Assembly (NCBI RefSeq): GCF_014805625.2
Contig: NW_023998421.1
Coordinates: forward strand, 6,579,426-6,643,425
Direction: 5' to 3'
Length of the DNA: 64,000 bases
Origin: Glossina fuscipes
Lineage: Eukaryota; Arthropoda; Insecta; Diptera; Glossinidae
Part shown: piece by piece, positions 27,691 to 39,185 of the stretch
Numbering within the stretch: position 1 is the stretch's first letter
Layout: every line of letters begins with the position of its first letter
Notes under the pieces: model-generated
The model's input: the letters and a program-made list of their open reading frames with translations, nothing else
What the model was told of the DNA's origin: nothing
Database searches by the model: none
Translations under genes and position numbers: made by a program

Positions 27691-28374
27691 TGTACAACAC
27701 TGCACCTCCAATACGTTAAAATATCTAAACCCATTCAAAACTCTTAAACCTCTATCTAATTTCATCTAAAACTGCAGACGCTGTCTTTGTACATTCATAT
27801 GCATATGCTTATATATAATAATTAACAATAAAAGCCTTCGAGTTACGGCCTCCGTTCTCTTCTGTTTAGTCTATCAATTAAACTCTCTACGCCATTGAAA
27901 AAAAGAGAAAACAAATATTACGTATATGCGCTTACGAGATAATTCGTACATAATTTTTTTAAACCAAGTATTTCTAGTATGTAATGCGCGGTAAGTTTCA
28001 TACAAATATCTATTCTTTAAACTCGATATTTGATTGAGAGAATGCTTTTTCCCTAATTGATATACATATATAAACACTATAAATGAAGTATACAATGAAT
28101 TATACATTATTTTAAGGCGAATTTCTTTTTTGTTATCAGACGTCTGAACAAATATTTACACGATTGTTGTTTCACTGCCAGACAATAATAACACAGATCT
28201 TTATTAATTTTTGCGTTATGGTTCAATAGTGCATACTTTCGGCCGCAGATAAGCTGCATAGCAGCTTAAGCGAAGAAGAAAAGAATAATACTACGATTAA
28301 AATAAGCGATAATTTGTCTTTTTATTCTAGATACTCAAGCAATTAATGATAACACATCGACAGAAAACTTTGTG

Positions 28375-28411
28375 TATAAAAAGCCTCGTTTTCTTATTAT
28401 GCCCGCACAGT
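28375..28411 (+). promoter_or_regulatory. TATA box and initiator of the 28.5 kb gene
   Basis: TATAAAAA at 28375-28382 is followed 34 nt later by an initiator-like CACAGTAT with its A at 28409. The start codon at 28469 leaves a 5' UTR of about 60 nt. The spacing fits a focused arthropod core promoter. Confidence 0.65.
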
Positions 28412-28468
28412 ATCAAAAAATCCAGTAAACTTTTTAGAAAAAAAAAAAAAAAGGGGAAAGTATCAAAA

Positions 28469-28791
28469 ATGAAATTGTTTGTAAGTTTTTATTCTTTTCA
28501 CTCCGTCTCACTGAGATAATTAGTAATCTTTTTTTTGCAAAGATCTTTGCTTTCTTGAGTATGATTGCTGTGGCATTGTGCGTGCACACCGTCGGTGACG
28601 TTGGAGGTCAGGTACATCAAGGTGTACACCCAGGCGGACATCAAGGTGTGCATCAAGGTGTACATCAAGGTGTACATCAGGGTGTACATCAAGGTGGTCC
28701 AGTAGGCGGTGAGCCTCATGCTGCCGTCCATGGTAAACAGGGTAGTTTTGCCCAGCAACAAGCAACTCATGCCGGTGATCATAATTACTAA
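28469..28791 (+). CDS. Small secreted His-Gln-Gly-Val repeat protein, two exons
   Basis: Exon 1 is 28469-28480 (MKLF). The intron is 28481-28542 (gtaagt...tttgcaaag, 62 nt, phase 0). Exon 2 is 28543-28788 with stop TAA at 28789-28791. The product is 86 residues. The N-terminus MKLFIFAFLSMIAVALC is a clear signal peptide. The mature part holds seven tetrads of VHQG type (residues about 28-55), then a short tail ending GSFAQQQATHAGDHNY. There is no enzymatic motif. A TATA box and initiator lie upstream and AATAAA downstream. A secreted structural role is inferred only from the signal peptide and repeats; the real function is unknown. The short exon 1 inside the signal peptide is common in fly chorion, glue and cuticle genes. 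It faces the 31976-33062 gene and shares its architecture. Confidence 0.8.
28611..28695 (+). repeat. 12-nt minisatellite coding for VHQG tetrads
   Basis: Imperfect tandem copies of a 12-nt unit of the form catcaaggtgta, all in the reading frame of the secreted protein. Because the unit is a multiple of three, the other frames also stay open here. Confidence 0.85.
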
Positions 28792-28868
28792 ATTGACATA
28801 TGTCTAATCTTTATTAGGGACTGTGATTATGTCCAAAGAACTGATATTCAATAATGTATAAAAGTATA

Positions 28869-28874
28869 AATAAA
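28869..28874 (+). terminator. Polyadenylation signal AATAAA
   Basis: AATAAA lies about 78 nt after the stop codon of the 86-residue secreted protein gene, a normal distance. Confidence 0.6.
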
Positions 28875-30059
28875 AATTAATACAAAATTTTCAAACTACT
28901 ACTTAGTACGCTTAAAAATGCAGAATACATTTTCTTCGGTTACGTATCCATCGTTGGGAAGTCTGTATTTTCAAATCATAAAATGAGAAACTTTCTACAT
29001 ATTTCTTTACTTTATATAATTAAACTAAAATTTTTCCGACGAATATATCTTTTCTTCTTCGAAGTACATGCTGTGGTTTGAATAACAACAACTGCAATGA
29101 CAGAGTACTTTTGACATAAGTTCTTTCGCTTCGATAATGTGATTTCAGATTTTGATATGAGAAATAGTTAGACTCAATCACATAACTTAAAATCGTTTGC
29201 ACGACGGGACAACCAAGCAAGCAGCGTCAAATATTTTAAGCTCCTGAACTAATTTCTTTTTAATTTAACGCTAAGCTTGGAATTCTCAAGACTGTGAAGA
29301 CCACTATTTACAACATCGTCTTCCTTTGGCAATTTTAATCATAAGATCAAGGCTCAGCGCTCATTACAATGTTTATTCATTTAAGTGCTTACGAATGTAA
29401 AGCAATGTAATAAAACAATATTAACAATGACATATTAAAGAGAATGCAGCTGCGTATTTCGCCAGAGACTTATGACAATTACCGTATTAGCTGCCTATCT
29501 TTCAGCAGAAGGTTATCATTAGTAAACATGCCTGAATTCACCGTAATATTTTATTTAACTTATGCATATAGAGTTTACAGCTAGATACAGCTAGCGTTGA
29601 ACATATAGACTCTATGGCTTTGTATATTTGTGTATATGTATATGCATACATGTAACTCTAGTTATGTGTGTAAATGGAGCAAATACGTTACGTAAATATT
29701 TTGATATGCAATTTTTATAGAATGTTACAATTCCGGCAAGGCAATAGAACCGCCTTATAGAACCATAACTAATATGCTAAAGGATGTTAGAACAATAAGA
29801 CTTGATGCGGGAATTTCAATAAGAAAACATGTAAAGCCAACCTGAACGTCATAAGCAAAGTTCTTATAACAAAAAGAAAACTAGTTCTTGACCCATCTAT
29901 AACGTAATGATATTTGTAAGAAAAAATTTGAAAATCTTTTTTTAAAGTTTTGAGATTTTGATTTCACTAAAGGACCAAATTTTGTTCAATGCGAGTATAC
30001 CAGAAGAGTCTGTTCTTTGATTCTCACTCTTCCTGATGTTCATTAAAGACTTCCTGTGC

Positions 30060-31073
30060 ACAACGGGGAACGCTACCTATTCGTTTAAGGCTCTGGAAAG
30101 TTGAACAACATGAACAATATCTCTCTTCTGGTGGTTGTGGTTTAATGCAATATAAAACGATTTTCCTTGAACGGAACATATGTTCAAAGTGTTGAAAGAC
30201 GCATTCAAACGCTTAAGCTTTTGAAAGCAGTGCAAAGAATACTTCACTGTAGCCAATGCACTGCTTACATCCACTAAAACTAAAGTGCAACTCGTACGCG
30301 TGGATGTCACCCTCCAAACTTTTCTTGGCGACCGTCGACGGTATGCAGTGAAAGGCGTATGTACCCAGAGCCGACGAAAGTGTGTCCAGGCACATTCAGG
30401 GTAGGTGTTTTGCGGAGATAAAAGAGATATTTCCACCAATTAAATCTTTTAATGGAAATTTTTCATTGTTCTCACCGCTGAGCTCGGGGAGAGGTTTTCC
30501 AGTTTTCCGCTCTGTTTTATAAAATTTGCATTTTTTTGGGCAAATCTCCCAGTAGGTCATCCCAGAATTTTGATAATGAATTTGGTACTCTATTAACTCG
30601 CTGTTATCACAAATCATTTCGATATTTGAAATTAGTGACTCAATGAAAATTTCGCCGAACACTGGTTCGTAAAAAGATGTATGGGAAAGTTAGATAACAA
30701 ATGAGCAAGGAAAACTTTGTGTTGTAAATGATTGCTTTATAAAACATACATAAGAAGTATATATCGATAATGCTGACATTGGTGTTTATATGGTATAAGT
30801 TTTACTTTTTCATAAGCTGCCGATCAGTGTGTATCAAAGTATAACAAGATCGGTGTCGACAAGCAGTATTTGCGGGACTGCATAATTGCAGCCGGAGCTA
30901 ATGAAATGGTTACATTTAAGTAGAATGAAACGTATTTGTTGATCCAGGGCAACCGTCCATATCTTTTGAAAAGCCCAATATTCGCGTCGAGGAAGGGCTA
31001 TAATGTGTTTGATGCGATTGAAAAGGAACCATCTGTCACGAATTTCTAAAGTGTTGCATCCGAACGATAGCAA
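30060..31073 (-). pseudogene. Unrecognised decayed coding-like region
   Basis: Three partly overlapping open stretches on the minus strand (31073-30834, 30662-30396, 30439-30077) have mixed, protein-like composition, for example SGMTYWEICPKKCKFYKTER and GKPLPELSGENNEKFPLKDL. They lie in different frames with no clean splice sites between them. This suggests an old gene, mobile element or other insertion broken by frameshifts. I recognise no family. Confidence 0.2.
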
Positions 31074-31229
31074 GCCAGATTAACTAAACTAAATGACGCG
31101 CTTGACGGAAAAACACAAAAAAGAAGTTACTGGTAAAGGAATTTAAAAGATGATTCCTTTTTTTTTATGACAAGGTCGGTCGACATACAGCAAAAGCAAA
31201 TAGGGAACTGATCATTAACTTGTGGAGGG

Positions 31230-31385
31230 AACTTGTCTATATTGCGCCCTATTTGTCACACTCGCCACCTTCTGATTATCACTCCAGATTTGATCAAAAA
31301 GATTGTTGCTGGACATTTCGTGATATGGTTGCTACCATTAGAAGAGGCTACAAGGTTAATTACAGACCTCGATCAAGGGCAATCA
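31230..31385 (+). mobile_element. Possible mariner transposase fossil
   Basis: One plus-strand frame reads IAPYLSHSPPSDYHSRFDQ. This resembles the mariner catalytic-domain landmark 'PPYSPDLAPSDYHLF' (Pro-Tyr, Pro-Ser-Asp-Tyr-His and Phe are kept). No flanking transposase sequence or inverted repeats are recognised and the frame stops at about 31388, so this is tentative. Confidence 0.3.
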
Positions 31386-31476
31386 AGTGAAGTGGAACGT
31401 GTTTGCAAGGCATTGGTAACTATCTCTCTCTCTCGCTTTATGTCTTTCTATGGCAATATGACCATATAGTAACAGC

Positions 31477-31809
31477 TTGAAGAGGCTGGAGGTATCATTT
31501 AATTTATTTTTTGTTGTAGCTCTATATGCCTTTGTAAATTCTGCAAAGTGTTCAAATATAATGGAAGGTACAACGAATTTTCGAGCTTTGGAATTAACTT
31601 ATTCTTCATTTGTATTTATTGCGATCAGATTCTATGTACCGGCATATGTTGACGTGCTACTGTATTCTGAATACTTTGTTCGGATATTCTCAGGACTTGT
31701 TATTTTTCTTACAAATTCAGATCATAGAACCACATCTTCTGATAGAAGAAGTAAATTAATCTCTAATTTAAAAATTTACAATGGTATTGATCCCGGTGAA
31801 CATAATTAA
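31477..31809 (+). CDS. Unrecognised open stretch, possible 3' exon
   Basis: A stop-free stretch of 110 codons ends at TAA 31807-31809. A good acceptor (tattttttgttgtag, ending 31520) precedes LYAFVNSAKCSNIME in frame, so the coding part could start there with a hydrophobic, signal-like sequence. No upstream exon with a matching donor phase was found. It converges with the GQQ-heptad gene. No domain is recognised. It may be chance. Confidence 0.2.
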   Translation: MKRLEVSFNLFFVVALYAFVNSAKCSNIMEGTTNFRALELTYSSFVFIAIRFYVPAYVDVLLYSEYFVRIFSGLVIFLTNSDHRTTSSDRRSKLISNLKIYNGIDPGEHN

Positions 31810-31922
31810 TTAAGAGCTTGACAATTTTAAGTCACTACTAAGTTGCTTGCATGTTTGCCAATTTTAATTTAAAATAAGCTTACATGTTTACGTAATTAGA
31901 TATTTATTTAATTTCGAATGAA

Positions 31923-31928
31923 TTTATT
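31923..31928 (-). terminator. Polyadenylation signal AATAAA (minus strand)
   Basis: TTTATT on the plus strand, 48 nt past the stop codon of the GQQ-heptad gene. A second copy lies at 31903-31908. Confidence 0.55.
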
Positions 31929-31975
31929 AGCATCGCATATTATAAAAAAAAATTAGCTACAAATTGTTATTTGAT

Positions 31976-33062
31976 CTAATAACCGTGCTTGCCGTAGCCA
32001 CCTTGGTCAACTTGACCATGTCCGTGTCCATGTCCGTGTTTATGGGCGTGACTTTGAGCTAGACCAAATTGTTTGCCAAATCCTTGTTGTCCGAAAGGAC
32101 GGCCCTGCTGTGTACCGAAAGTACCTTGTTGTTCAGCAAAAGGGCCTTGTTGCTGTGCAGTGAAGGGAACTTGTTGTTGTCCAGCGTAAACGCCCTGTTG
32201 TCCAACGAAGGGTACTTGTTGTCCAGCGAATGGGACTTGTTGTCCAACGAAGGGAACTTGTTGTCCAACGAAGGGGACTTGTTGTCCAGCGTAAACGCCC
32301 TGTTGTCCAACGAAGGGTACTTGTTGTCCAGCGAAGGGAACTTGCTGATCAACATAGCTACCTTGTTGTCCCGCGAAAGGTCCTTGTTGTCCAGCGTAAA
32401 CTGCTTGTTGTGCCGCGTAAGCTGCTTGTTGTCCAGCGAAAGGTCCTTGTTGTCCAGTGAATGGCACTTGTTGTCCAACGAAAGGAACGTGTTGTACGGG
32501 GTAACCACCTTGAGATGCTTGTTGTCTGGCGTAAGCGGCTTGTTGTTGTGCAACGAGACTTGCCTGTTGTAAGCCATGTTTACCAAAAACGCCCTGCTGA
32601 GCAGCTAAGGGACCCTGTTGTCCGACAAGAACGCCTTGAGGAACAGTGAAATCATCCTGTTGTTCACCGAAGACATTTTGACCGACTGGAACACCAAAGG
32701 CGTTTTGGCTGGCGAAAGAGCTTTGAGGCCAAGTGTTTTGATCATAAGGACTGCCGAAGACGCTAGCAACATCAACACCAACTAAACTACCCTGTCCAAG
32801 GAGGCTGCTTTGAGGTACTTGACTGACACCTTTTTGTCCTTTGGGACGGTTAAAGGCACTGCCGTAATAACTTTGCTGGCCAACAGATGGCCCCTGACCT
32901 GCAGGACCAAACACGTCATCACTGGCCCCGTAGCCGGCAGGATACGCCATAGCTGCACCCAGCAAGGCAAAGCAAATAATCTTTAATAATAGAGTTTAAA
33001 TTGTTTAATACCGGGATGAATTTACTAAATACAATTTCTAGAATTACCATAATTTGTTTCAT
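31976..33062 (-). CDS. Secreted GQQ-heptad repeat protein with His/Gly-rich tail, two exons
   Basis: Exon 1 is 33062-33048 (MKQIM). The intron is 33047-32981 (gtaatt...ttaaag, 67 nt, phase 0). Exon 2 is 32980-31979 with stop TAG at 31978-31976. The product is 339 residues. The signal peptide MKQIMIICFALLGAAMA is followed by YPAGYG. Residues of about 20-160 are Gln/Gly-rich. Then come roughly 19 heptads of the form [VG][PVA][FY]xGQQ, for example VPFVGQQ and GVYAGQQ. A tail HAHKHGHGHGHGQ and GGYGKHGY ends the protein. No cysteine is seen in the mature part. This looks like a fibrous or adhesive secreted protein (glue, eggshell or cuticle type), but I do not recognise the family. TATA, initiator and AATAAA signals are all in place. 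An in-frame ATG at the end of the signal peptide would remove secretion, so the two-exon model is preferred. Confidence 0.82.
32085..32510 (-). repeat. 21-nt coding minisatellite (GQQ heptads)
   Basis: Tandem 21-nt units on the plus strand of the form ttgttgtccaacgaagggtac. The cgaagg, cgtaaa and cgaatg variants alternate, giving the VPFVGQQ, GVYAGQQ and VPFAGQQ heptads. Adjacent blocks repeat as larger units (around 32185-32260 versus 32280-32340), a sign of recent unequal exchange. Confidence 0.85.
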
Positions 33063-33124
33063 TATTGAAAATTCCAGAGGGGTTTGCGTAGTTTATGTTG
33101 ATGCTTGTGGCTTACGAAATTCGC

Positions 33125-33162
33125 ACTGTTTAAAATCTTCGCTAATTAAATGTTTTTATATA
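33125..33162 (-). promoter_or_regulatory. TATA box and initiator of the 32-33 kb gene
   Basis: On the minus strand TATATAAAA spans 33162-33154. An initiator-like AACAGTGC follows with its A at 33127, about 35 nt downstream. The start codon at 33062 gives a 5' UTR of about 65 nt. The layout closely copies that of the 28.5 kb gene. Confidence 0.65.
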
Positions 33163-34324
33163 CTCTGAACGAGCGGATTTATTTATATGCTATGTGAGTA
33201 TATTAAATAAAAAAAGATTAATTTTCCTTAGAACTCCTTATGCTTTTGAATGTTCATTGTTGTTTCTGTTTTTTTTTTGTTTCAACGAAAAACTAGAGCG
33301 AAAGTATTTTGGTTAAGCTTATCATACGATGAGTTCGTATTTTAATGGAAGGTTAAGTCCGCGCAATCAATATAAGCGTGAACGACAGAATGCGGGTTTA
33401 ATAAGATTATCGTTCAGTTTGTAACGCTTAATATTAAGCGATCTAATAAATGTTCTTTTAGGCCAGAGGATGTATTCATACATTGTTTCCATTCATTTTA
33501 TTTCATTTTAGGACTAACTTTGCTATTAGCTTGAAAGCGTTTTAAACAACATGAGCTCATTGTCGTTTCCTTAGACTTTTTTCAAAATTTTCCAAATTTT
33601 TGGCCCTATCAATGTACTAAAAATTTTGAATGCCTATTGAATGAAACCATAAATTAGATTTACCGAGTATAGTTTTCTTATGGTATTAAGAATACAATGT
33701 TTTCGCTTGGGTCATCATTCTGTGACCCCAATAAGTATAAATACAATAATAACATATATGATAATTGAAATATTTCAATATGTTGCTTATGTTAAAGATA
33801 TGATAACACATGTGACACTTGGGTGGTGTTGTATAATAAATTTACTCAATGAAGAACACGCAAAAATTTTTTACACACAAATCTTAACTAATAATATTTT
33901 AGCAAAAAGAAGACGTCTAGCCTTTCGAGGTCAAATAAATGAAAATTGAAAATGTGTAATGAAGACTTAGATGGCTTATGTTATTCATTTGTTTGTTATA
34001 ATTATCGCGACGGAATGTCCGCAAATACAATGAACTGTACACGTGCTTTTCAAAACTTATCTTTAAAAGACGGTGAACGCCTTTCTAGCTTTTACAAGCG
34101 ACAATTTTGAAGCTACCACAATGGAAGCGTTAATGAATATCTTAAGAACCAAAGTTTTTTCAACTTTTAGCCATCCTTGAAAGATACATATGAGTGGGTG
34201 TAGTCAGCCAAGTACACAGTCAGTTAGATTATCAAAAGTTAAATTTCTGGCATTTCTTCTAAAGCGCTAGGTGCAATCGTGCTAATTCGAAACACAAATG
34301 CCTACGCTTGTTGGCAACAACGCA

Positions 34325-34627
34325 TCATTGAACCACTTTAACGTTGAATATGGTATTCTTTAATATCAACCTAGTTTCCTTTACAAACTGTGGAGCTTGT
34401 TCTCGCTTCGCCCAGTATATTTCTTTTAGTCCATCATATCGCAATGACAGGAACTTTACATGCTCAACGCTTTTGAATACTTTTGGTATGGGAACAGCTT
34501 TAGCGGTATTTTTTCGTTTGTACAAACGAATCCTTTTTGGAGCAGATTCTTTCTCTGTATTTCGCCAATCTTTTAAGCACATATCGCAGTAGTTCATGCA
34601 TTTTTCATCACTACTGAGAATGATCAA
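34325..34627 (-). pseudogene. Unrecognised open stretch with a CxxC-type start
   Basis: 100 codons on the minus strand. The first ATG gives MNYCDMCLKDW, followed by a Lys/Arg-rich stretch and ending TAA-type at 34325. Just upstream the same frame holds ELLAGVSLHESN and a stop. The composition looks protein-like (few Phe/Ile/Asn runs), so it may be a transposon or gene remnant. No homologue is recognised. Confidence 0.2.
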
Positions 34628-36339
34628 GCTTTTATCATTTCAGTTAGATTCGTGGAGAGAAACACCAGCCAATAACTCATTTTAAGCTCGAAGAAGTGGC
34701 TTTTTGAAGGCAGAATTTGCCCGATTGTTTTAAAGTTACTACTGTGATGAGTAAAGGGACTCTGGCAATTTCCTACTCTCATGAGCACTTTGGAAAAACA
34801 TTATGCACCTTTCGAACCTTCCTCGTGTTCAATATATAATCTTCTCATCAACTGCTCGAATTTCTTCAAGGAAAGGCAAACAGTGTTGACCTTAAGCGCA
34901 GAATGATAATAAAAAACAAGGCTTTAGTCGAGCAAGCAATGTATTACTTCAATGTATCAAAAAAAGAAGTCCAGCACATTCCAACTCCGAACTATTAGAA
35001 AATTTCCTGTCGAGCCTCATTGCGAATTATGGTTGAATGTTTTTAGCAGAAGGCTTAATATTTTTTAGACCAATTTTAAATGATTAATTTCATGGGTTAA
35101 AACTATTATATTATTCTTTTTTTTGATATTTTTACTAAACGTATTAGTTTTATAATAGGGATAGCATAAGCATTAATTATTAAGGCGGATTTTCGATTTA
35201 TTATATGTGTTACAAATTAATTTTTAAAACTTTAAAAACTAAAAAGTTTATTTTATTGCAATTTGCCTGCAAAAAAATTCAATTATTAATCCATTTTTTT
35301 TCTCCCTTCTTCCCCTTTTTTTTCTCTCATGGCATTATTTTCAGTTTTTCAACGCATACGTATCGCAACAATAACGCTATGTATACTGTGTAAATAACGC
35401 CTGATACGTATTACAAACGCATGGAATTTATAAGCTTGCCTTCGTTCCCTGATGCATACAAGGCATTGCGCTGCCGCTGTAACAGCAAAAACAACAACAA
35501 TAGTATAACTATGGTAACAACAAGAAGAACGAACTACAGGCACATTGTTTATATTTGTTGGCTAATTAGTACCGGAGAAATTTTTTTCATAAATCATGCT
35601 AACTAAACTTAGCATTATATAGGTATTTGTGGAATGCATGTGCGTAGGTAGATGCTGCTTGTTGCTTGCGTGCATATAAGTAACATATTGAGGAATGCTT
35701 TTACATTTTCCTGTCTTTCCTTTCAAACCAGAACTTTGGCATTCTCAAAACATGAAAATAGGAAAATGTTTGTATACACACTTTGTATTTCGAATATTCA
35801 TAAGAAAATATAACATATATATGAACGCAGGTATGCTCATCCAAGTTATGTGTTTATGGAAGTGGGCTTTGACCGACCACATTGGGTCGCATAAGTATCA
35901 AGTCCTTTTGTTTTTAATTTAAGCTGATTTATTGATATAATGCTACTAAAAACAAAAAGTTAATTACATAAGAAAGCCATTAAGCTTTTTAGTTGCATTG
36001 CATATTATGTAGGTTAATCGATTTTCACGTCTGAGTATTACATGAGCCGTTTAGCGTACAAATTTGAGGCAGTTGTGATAACACTTTCGACGGTTTTAAA
36101 GCTGATTCATTTGACTCAGTTGATTCATTTCTCTATCTCTTAAGAGTAGTGTACTTTATGTGGGATCCCATTAGGAATATAGACCTAATTCTCTTTCTAC
36201 ACGAATTTTTTAACACGAAATTCGGATTAACCCTAGTTAAAGAGAAACAAGGATTTTCTTTTCACAAGAGTTTTTTTATTTAGGACGACTTTCAATATGC
36301 AATGAATTTTTTAAATAAACTTTTTTTTATGTTTCCATG

Positions 36340-36720
36340 AATTTTTTCATTCTCACTCCTCACAAATATGTTTTGTAACCTACACTTAAGCGAGCTTTGT
36401 CGAAAAATTTTGAAAATTAACATTTTTTTCGTATGACATTTTGAAATTGCATGGGGACTGGCCGACAAAGTGGACCGACCCGACTCATTTTAGGATTACT
36501 TCTTGGGTCAAAACACGCCAATGTACCAAATTTCATCAAAATAGCTTAAAAATTGTGACCTGCAGGATGTACGCAAATTTAGAGGTACGCACATCAGACA
36601 GACAGAAGGACAGACAGGTAAAGATCGATTCAGCAAATGATTCTGAAAAACAGTGAGACTCTCTTAAGCTTTTCTGGATGTTACATACATCTTTTCAAAT
36701 TTATTACCACAAGTAACGCA
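36340..36720 (+). repeat. Interspersed repeat copy with 'gacagacagaaggacagac' tail
   Basis: Ordered blocks: 'ccaaatttcatcaaaatagc', 'attgtgacctgcaggatgta', 'gacagacagaaggacagac' and 'agatcgattcagcaaatgat'. It is one of the better kept copies in the window. Confidence 0.5.
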
Positions 36721-38879
36721 GGGTAAATTTCGATACAAATGGGTTTAAAATTTCTGATAGGCATACATTGCTATCCAACTGTGTTTGGAACATCAAATTT
36801 TTGTGATCGTTTCTAGTTTTTCCATGCCGATTAGCATCTTTTTGTGCAATTTTTAATTAATTAAAAAAAAAAAAAATGAAAAAAACAAAATTGGTTTTCG
36901 AAATATCTAAAAAGTTTTATATTTCGCTTAAATAATTTTCTTATTTACAAAATATCTTAATTCGAATTGGTTACAAGAGAGTTTTTAAGTGTTAAGTAAA
37001 TACAACATAATATAAAGGCAAGTAAAATAAATATCCTACATATTTGGAAAATATTTGCTAAATAACTGAACTAAAAAACGAAAATAGATAAAATATGAAA
37101 AAATAGTAATAAATATTTTTTTGTTTTTTGTTTTAAAAATAAGTAAGTAAAGAAGAATATTGTTTATTTTACTTTTTTTATTTTATTGTACGTTGAAATT
37201 TTTATATAAAGAGTTGAAAAAAAGTAACAAAAAATGTTTAATGGAAATAAAAATAAAATATTTATTACAAATTGATATTTGTGTACGTATATATATATGT
37301 ACATGTGCAAAGCAATTAAAACCAAATATCAATAAATTTGCGATTGATAGAAAAATGAAATATAGGTTATTAAGCCATATTTACGATTTCAATGTATAAA
37401 ATAAAGAAAATGCAAAAATATATCTATCTGCCATAAGCGTTCACCTCAACCAAACAATGTGTATATTTTGTATTCCGAGCTGGTTTTTTTCTATTGAATT
37501 ATGCTACTTTTTTTTTTACTGTTAAACAAATTTATTGTTAAATATTTTACGTTTACAAGTTCAACAGCAAAATATTGCAAATAACCGCATTTATTTATTG
37601 CTTTGCCATAAACGCAAGATTTGTTACAATTAGTTGGGAAATGGAATCAATCAACTATGAGGGCTGTGCAGGTTTTTAGCAAATAATGTGTACATATATA
37701 TATCGTACATATATATGCGATTTGTCAAATGTTTTAAAAAATATCAAAGACTTGCCGTCTCTTTCTACACACCGAAAATCCCCAAAGTGCGACGGCTAGA
37801 GTCACAAGTTCCGTTTGGTTCCTTACTTAGCTTTAAGTTATTTCGTGGTATTCTTGCCTTGTTGCGTTCTACCTTAGTATGTAAGATAGCGTTGAACTAT
37901 GGCATGCAATTAGGAGGACTCTAAGATTCAAAGTCGTACCAGATCGTTATTGAACCGATTAAGGTCAAGTAGGGATTAAAAGGAAATGGCAATTGCTCAT
38001 CTGGCCGTCATGGAATAAAGATGTAAGTCCGTATCCGTATTATTTTTTTTCACATATATAGGAGAATAGCTTTTAGTTGCTGAATTACGGGGAAGAGACC
38101 CTACGGGTAGACTAAAACGTTCGGCTATGTGGATAAATCGTCTAGCTCTCGGACACATTTGTTTTATGTAAAATCTGTACTTAGAACCATAGAGCTTAAG
38201 TCGCAATAATGTCGAATTAACGTGGTCGTCTATAAGTTAAGCATAATCTGCGTGTGGTTTTCCTCTGGTTGTGAAGGCAAGGTTGGAAAATTGAAGCAAA
38301 GCCTCTTAAGTGAATTTTTAGAATGTACTGATGAGCTTGCGTTTGGCATTAGAAAGCGTACAATCACTTTTGGAATTCACCACAAAGGTTTCTATTTCTT
38401 AGAGGGCTGATCTCTTTGTTACAAGTAAAACGACCTTTGCTTCTGTAGAGAAAAAATAGTTTCTCATACTTTGTTAACATTTTGATCATCATTGCAACCT
38501 TGAGGATTGTGGCAATTGTTATTAGTACACATGTTGTTAAACTGGGAGTAGATCTTCATTTAAAATGCGTTCACCATTATAGGCGAGATTTGCCACCTTT
38601 TCTCAGAATATTGTGTATTTGGACAAAGATTTATTACTTATTTATTTATTTTCGTATATACAAATACAAATAGAAATTGTCAGCCAATACTCAGTTAAAA
38701 CTAAGCAATATGTAAAATATAAAAAGGAAAATATTAAGGCGGATGACGTTGCAACAATATGCGATTAGAATTCCCTATTTCTTGTGAGACTTTGGCATGG
38801 TTTTATTTAAGACTGCCAGATTTTTCGCAAGAAAGGGAATGCAAGGAAATACGCTTTACAGACTCCACAATGCGTGTGC

Positions 38880-39185
38880 ACTCTTGATCGGAGTGAGTAA
38901 ACGAATCGATTTTAGTATTTCGGTCGGTCCATCCTTTCGAATCACAATTACTAACTTTATGTATAGGAGCATAAGGTGCGTTCCAAACATTATCTTGTTA
39001 CTCTCACCGCATTACTTTCGGATATTAGCGGATTCAGAGATCTGGGCTTAAGTTTGTAAGTGTCAAAGCAAACGAGACGAACAAGCGGACAAGCAGGTTT
39101 AAATCGATTCAGCAAGTTACCTGCAATCGGTCGGTATAATAAATGGTGGGAATATTTCAAGTCCTTCTTAGTTTTGCACACATCC
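38880..39185 (+). repeat. Interspersed repeat copy
   Basis: Contains 'cttgatcggagtgag', 'aacgagacgaacaagcggac', 'aaatcgattcagcaagttac', 'cggtcggtataataaatggt' and 'tcaagtcct', in the order of the family tail. Confidence 0.45.

Noticed and set aside
28498..28782. Minus-strand open frames opposite the VHQG repeats
   Set aside because: Same reason: the 12-nt unit keeps several frames open. No start, promoter or splice context was seen on that strand.
32059..32586. Long open frames in other frames and on the plus strand across the GQQ array
   Set aside because: The 21-nt repeat unit is a multiple of three, so all frames stay open. Only the minus frame with a signal peptide, promoter and poly(A) signal is supported.
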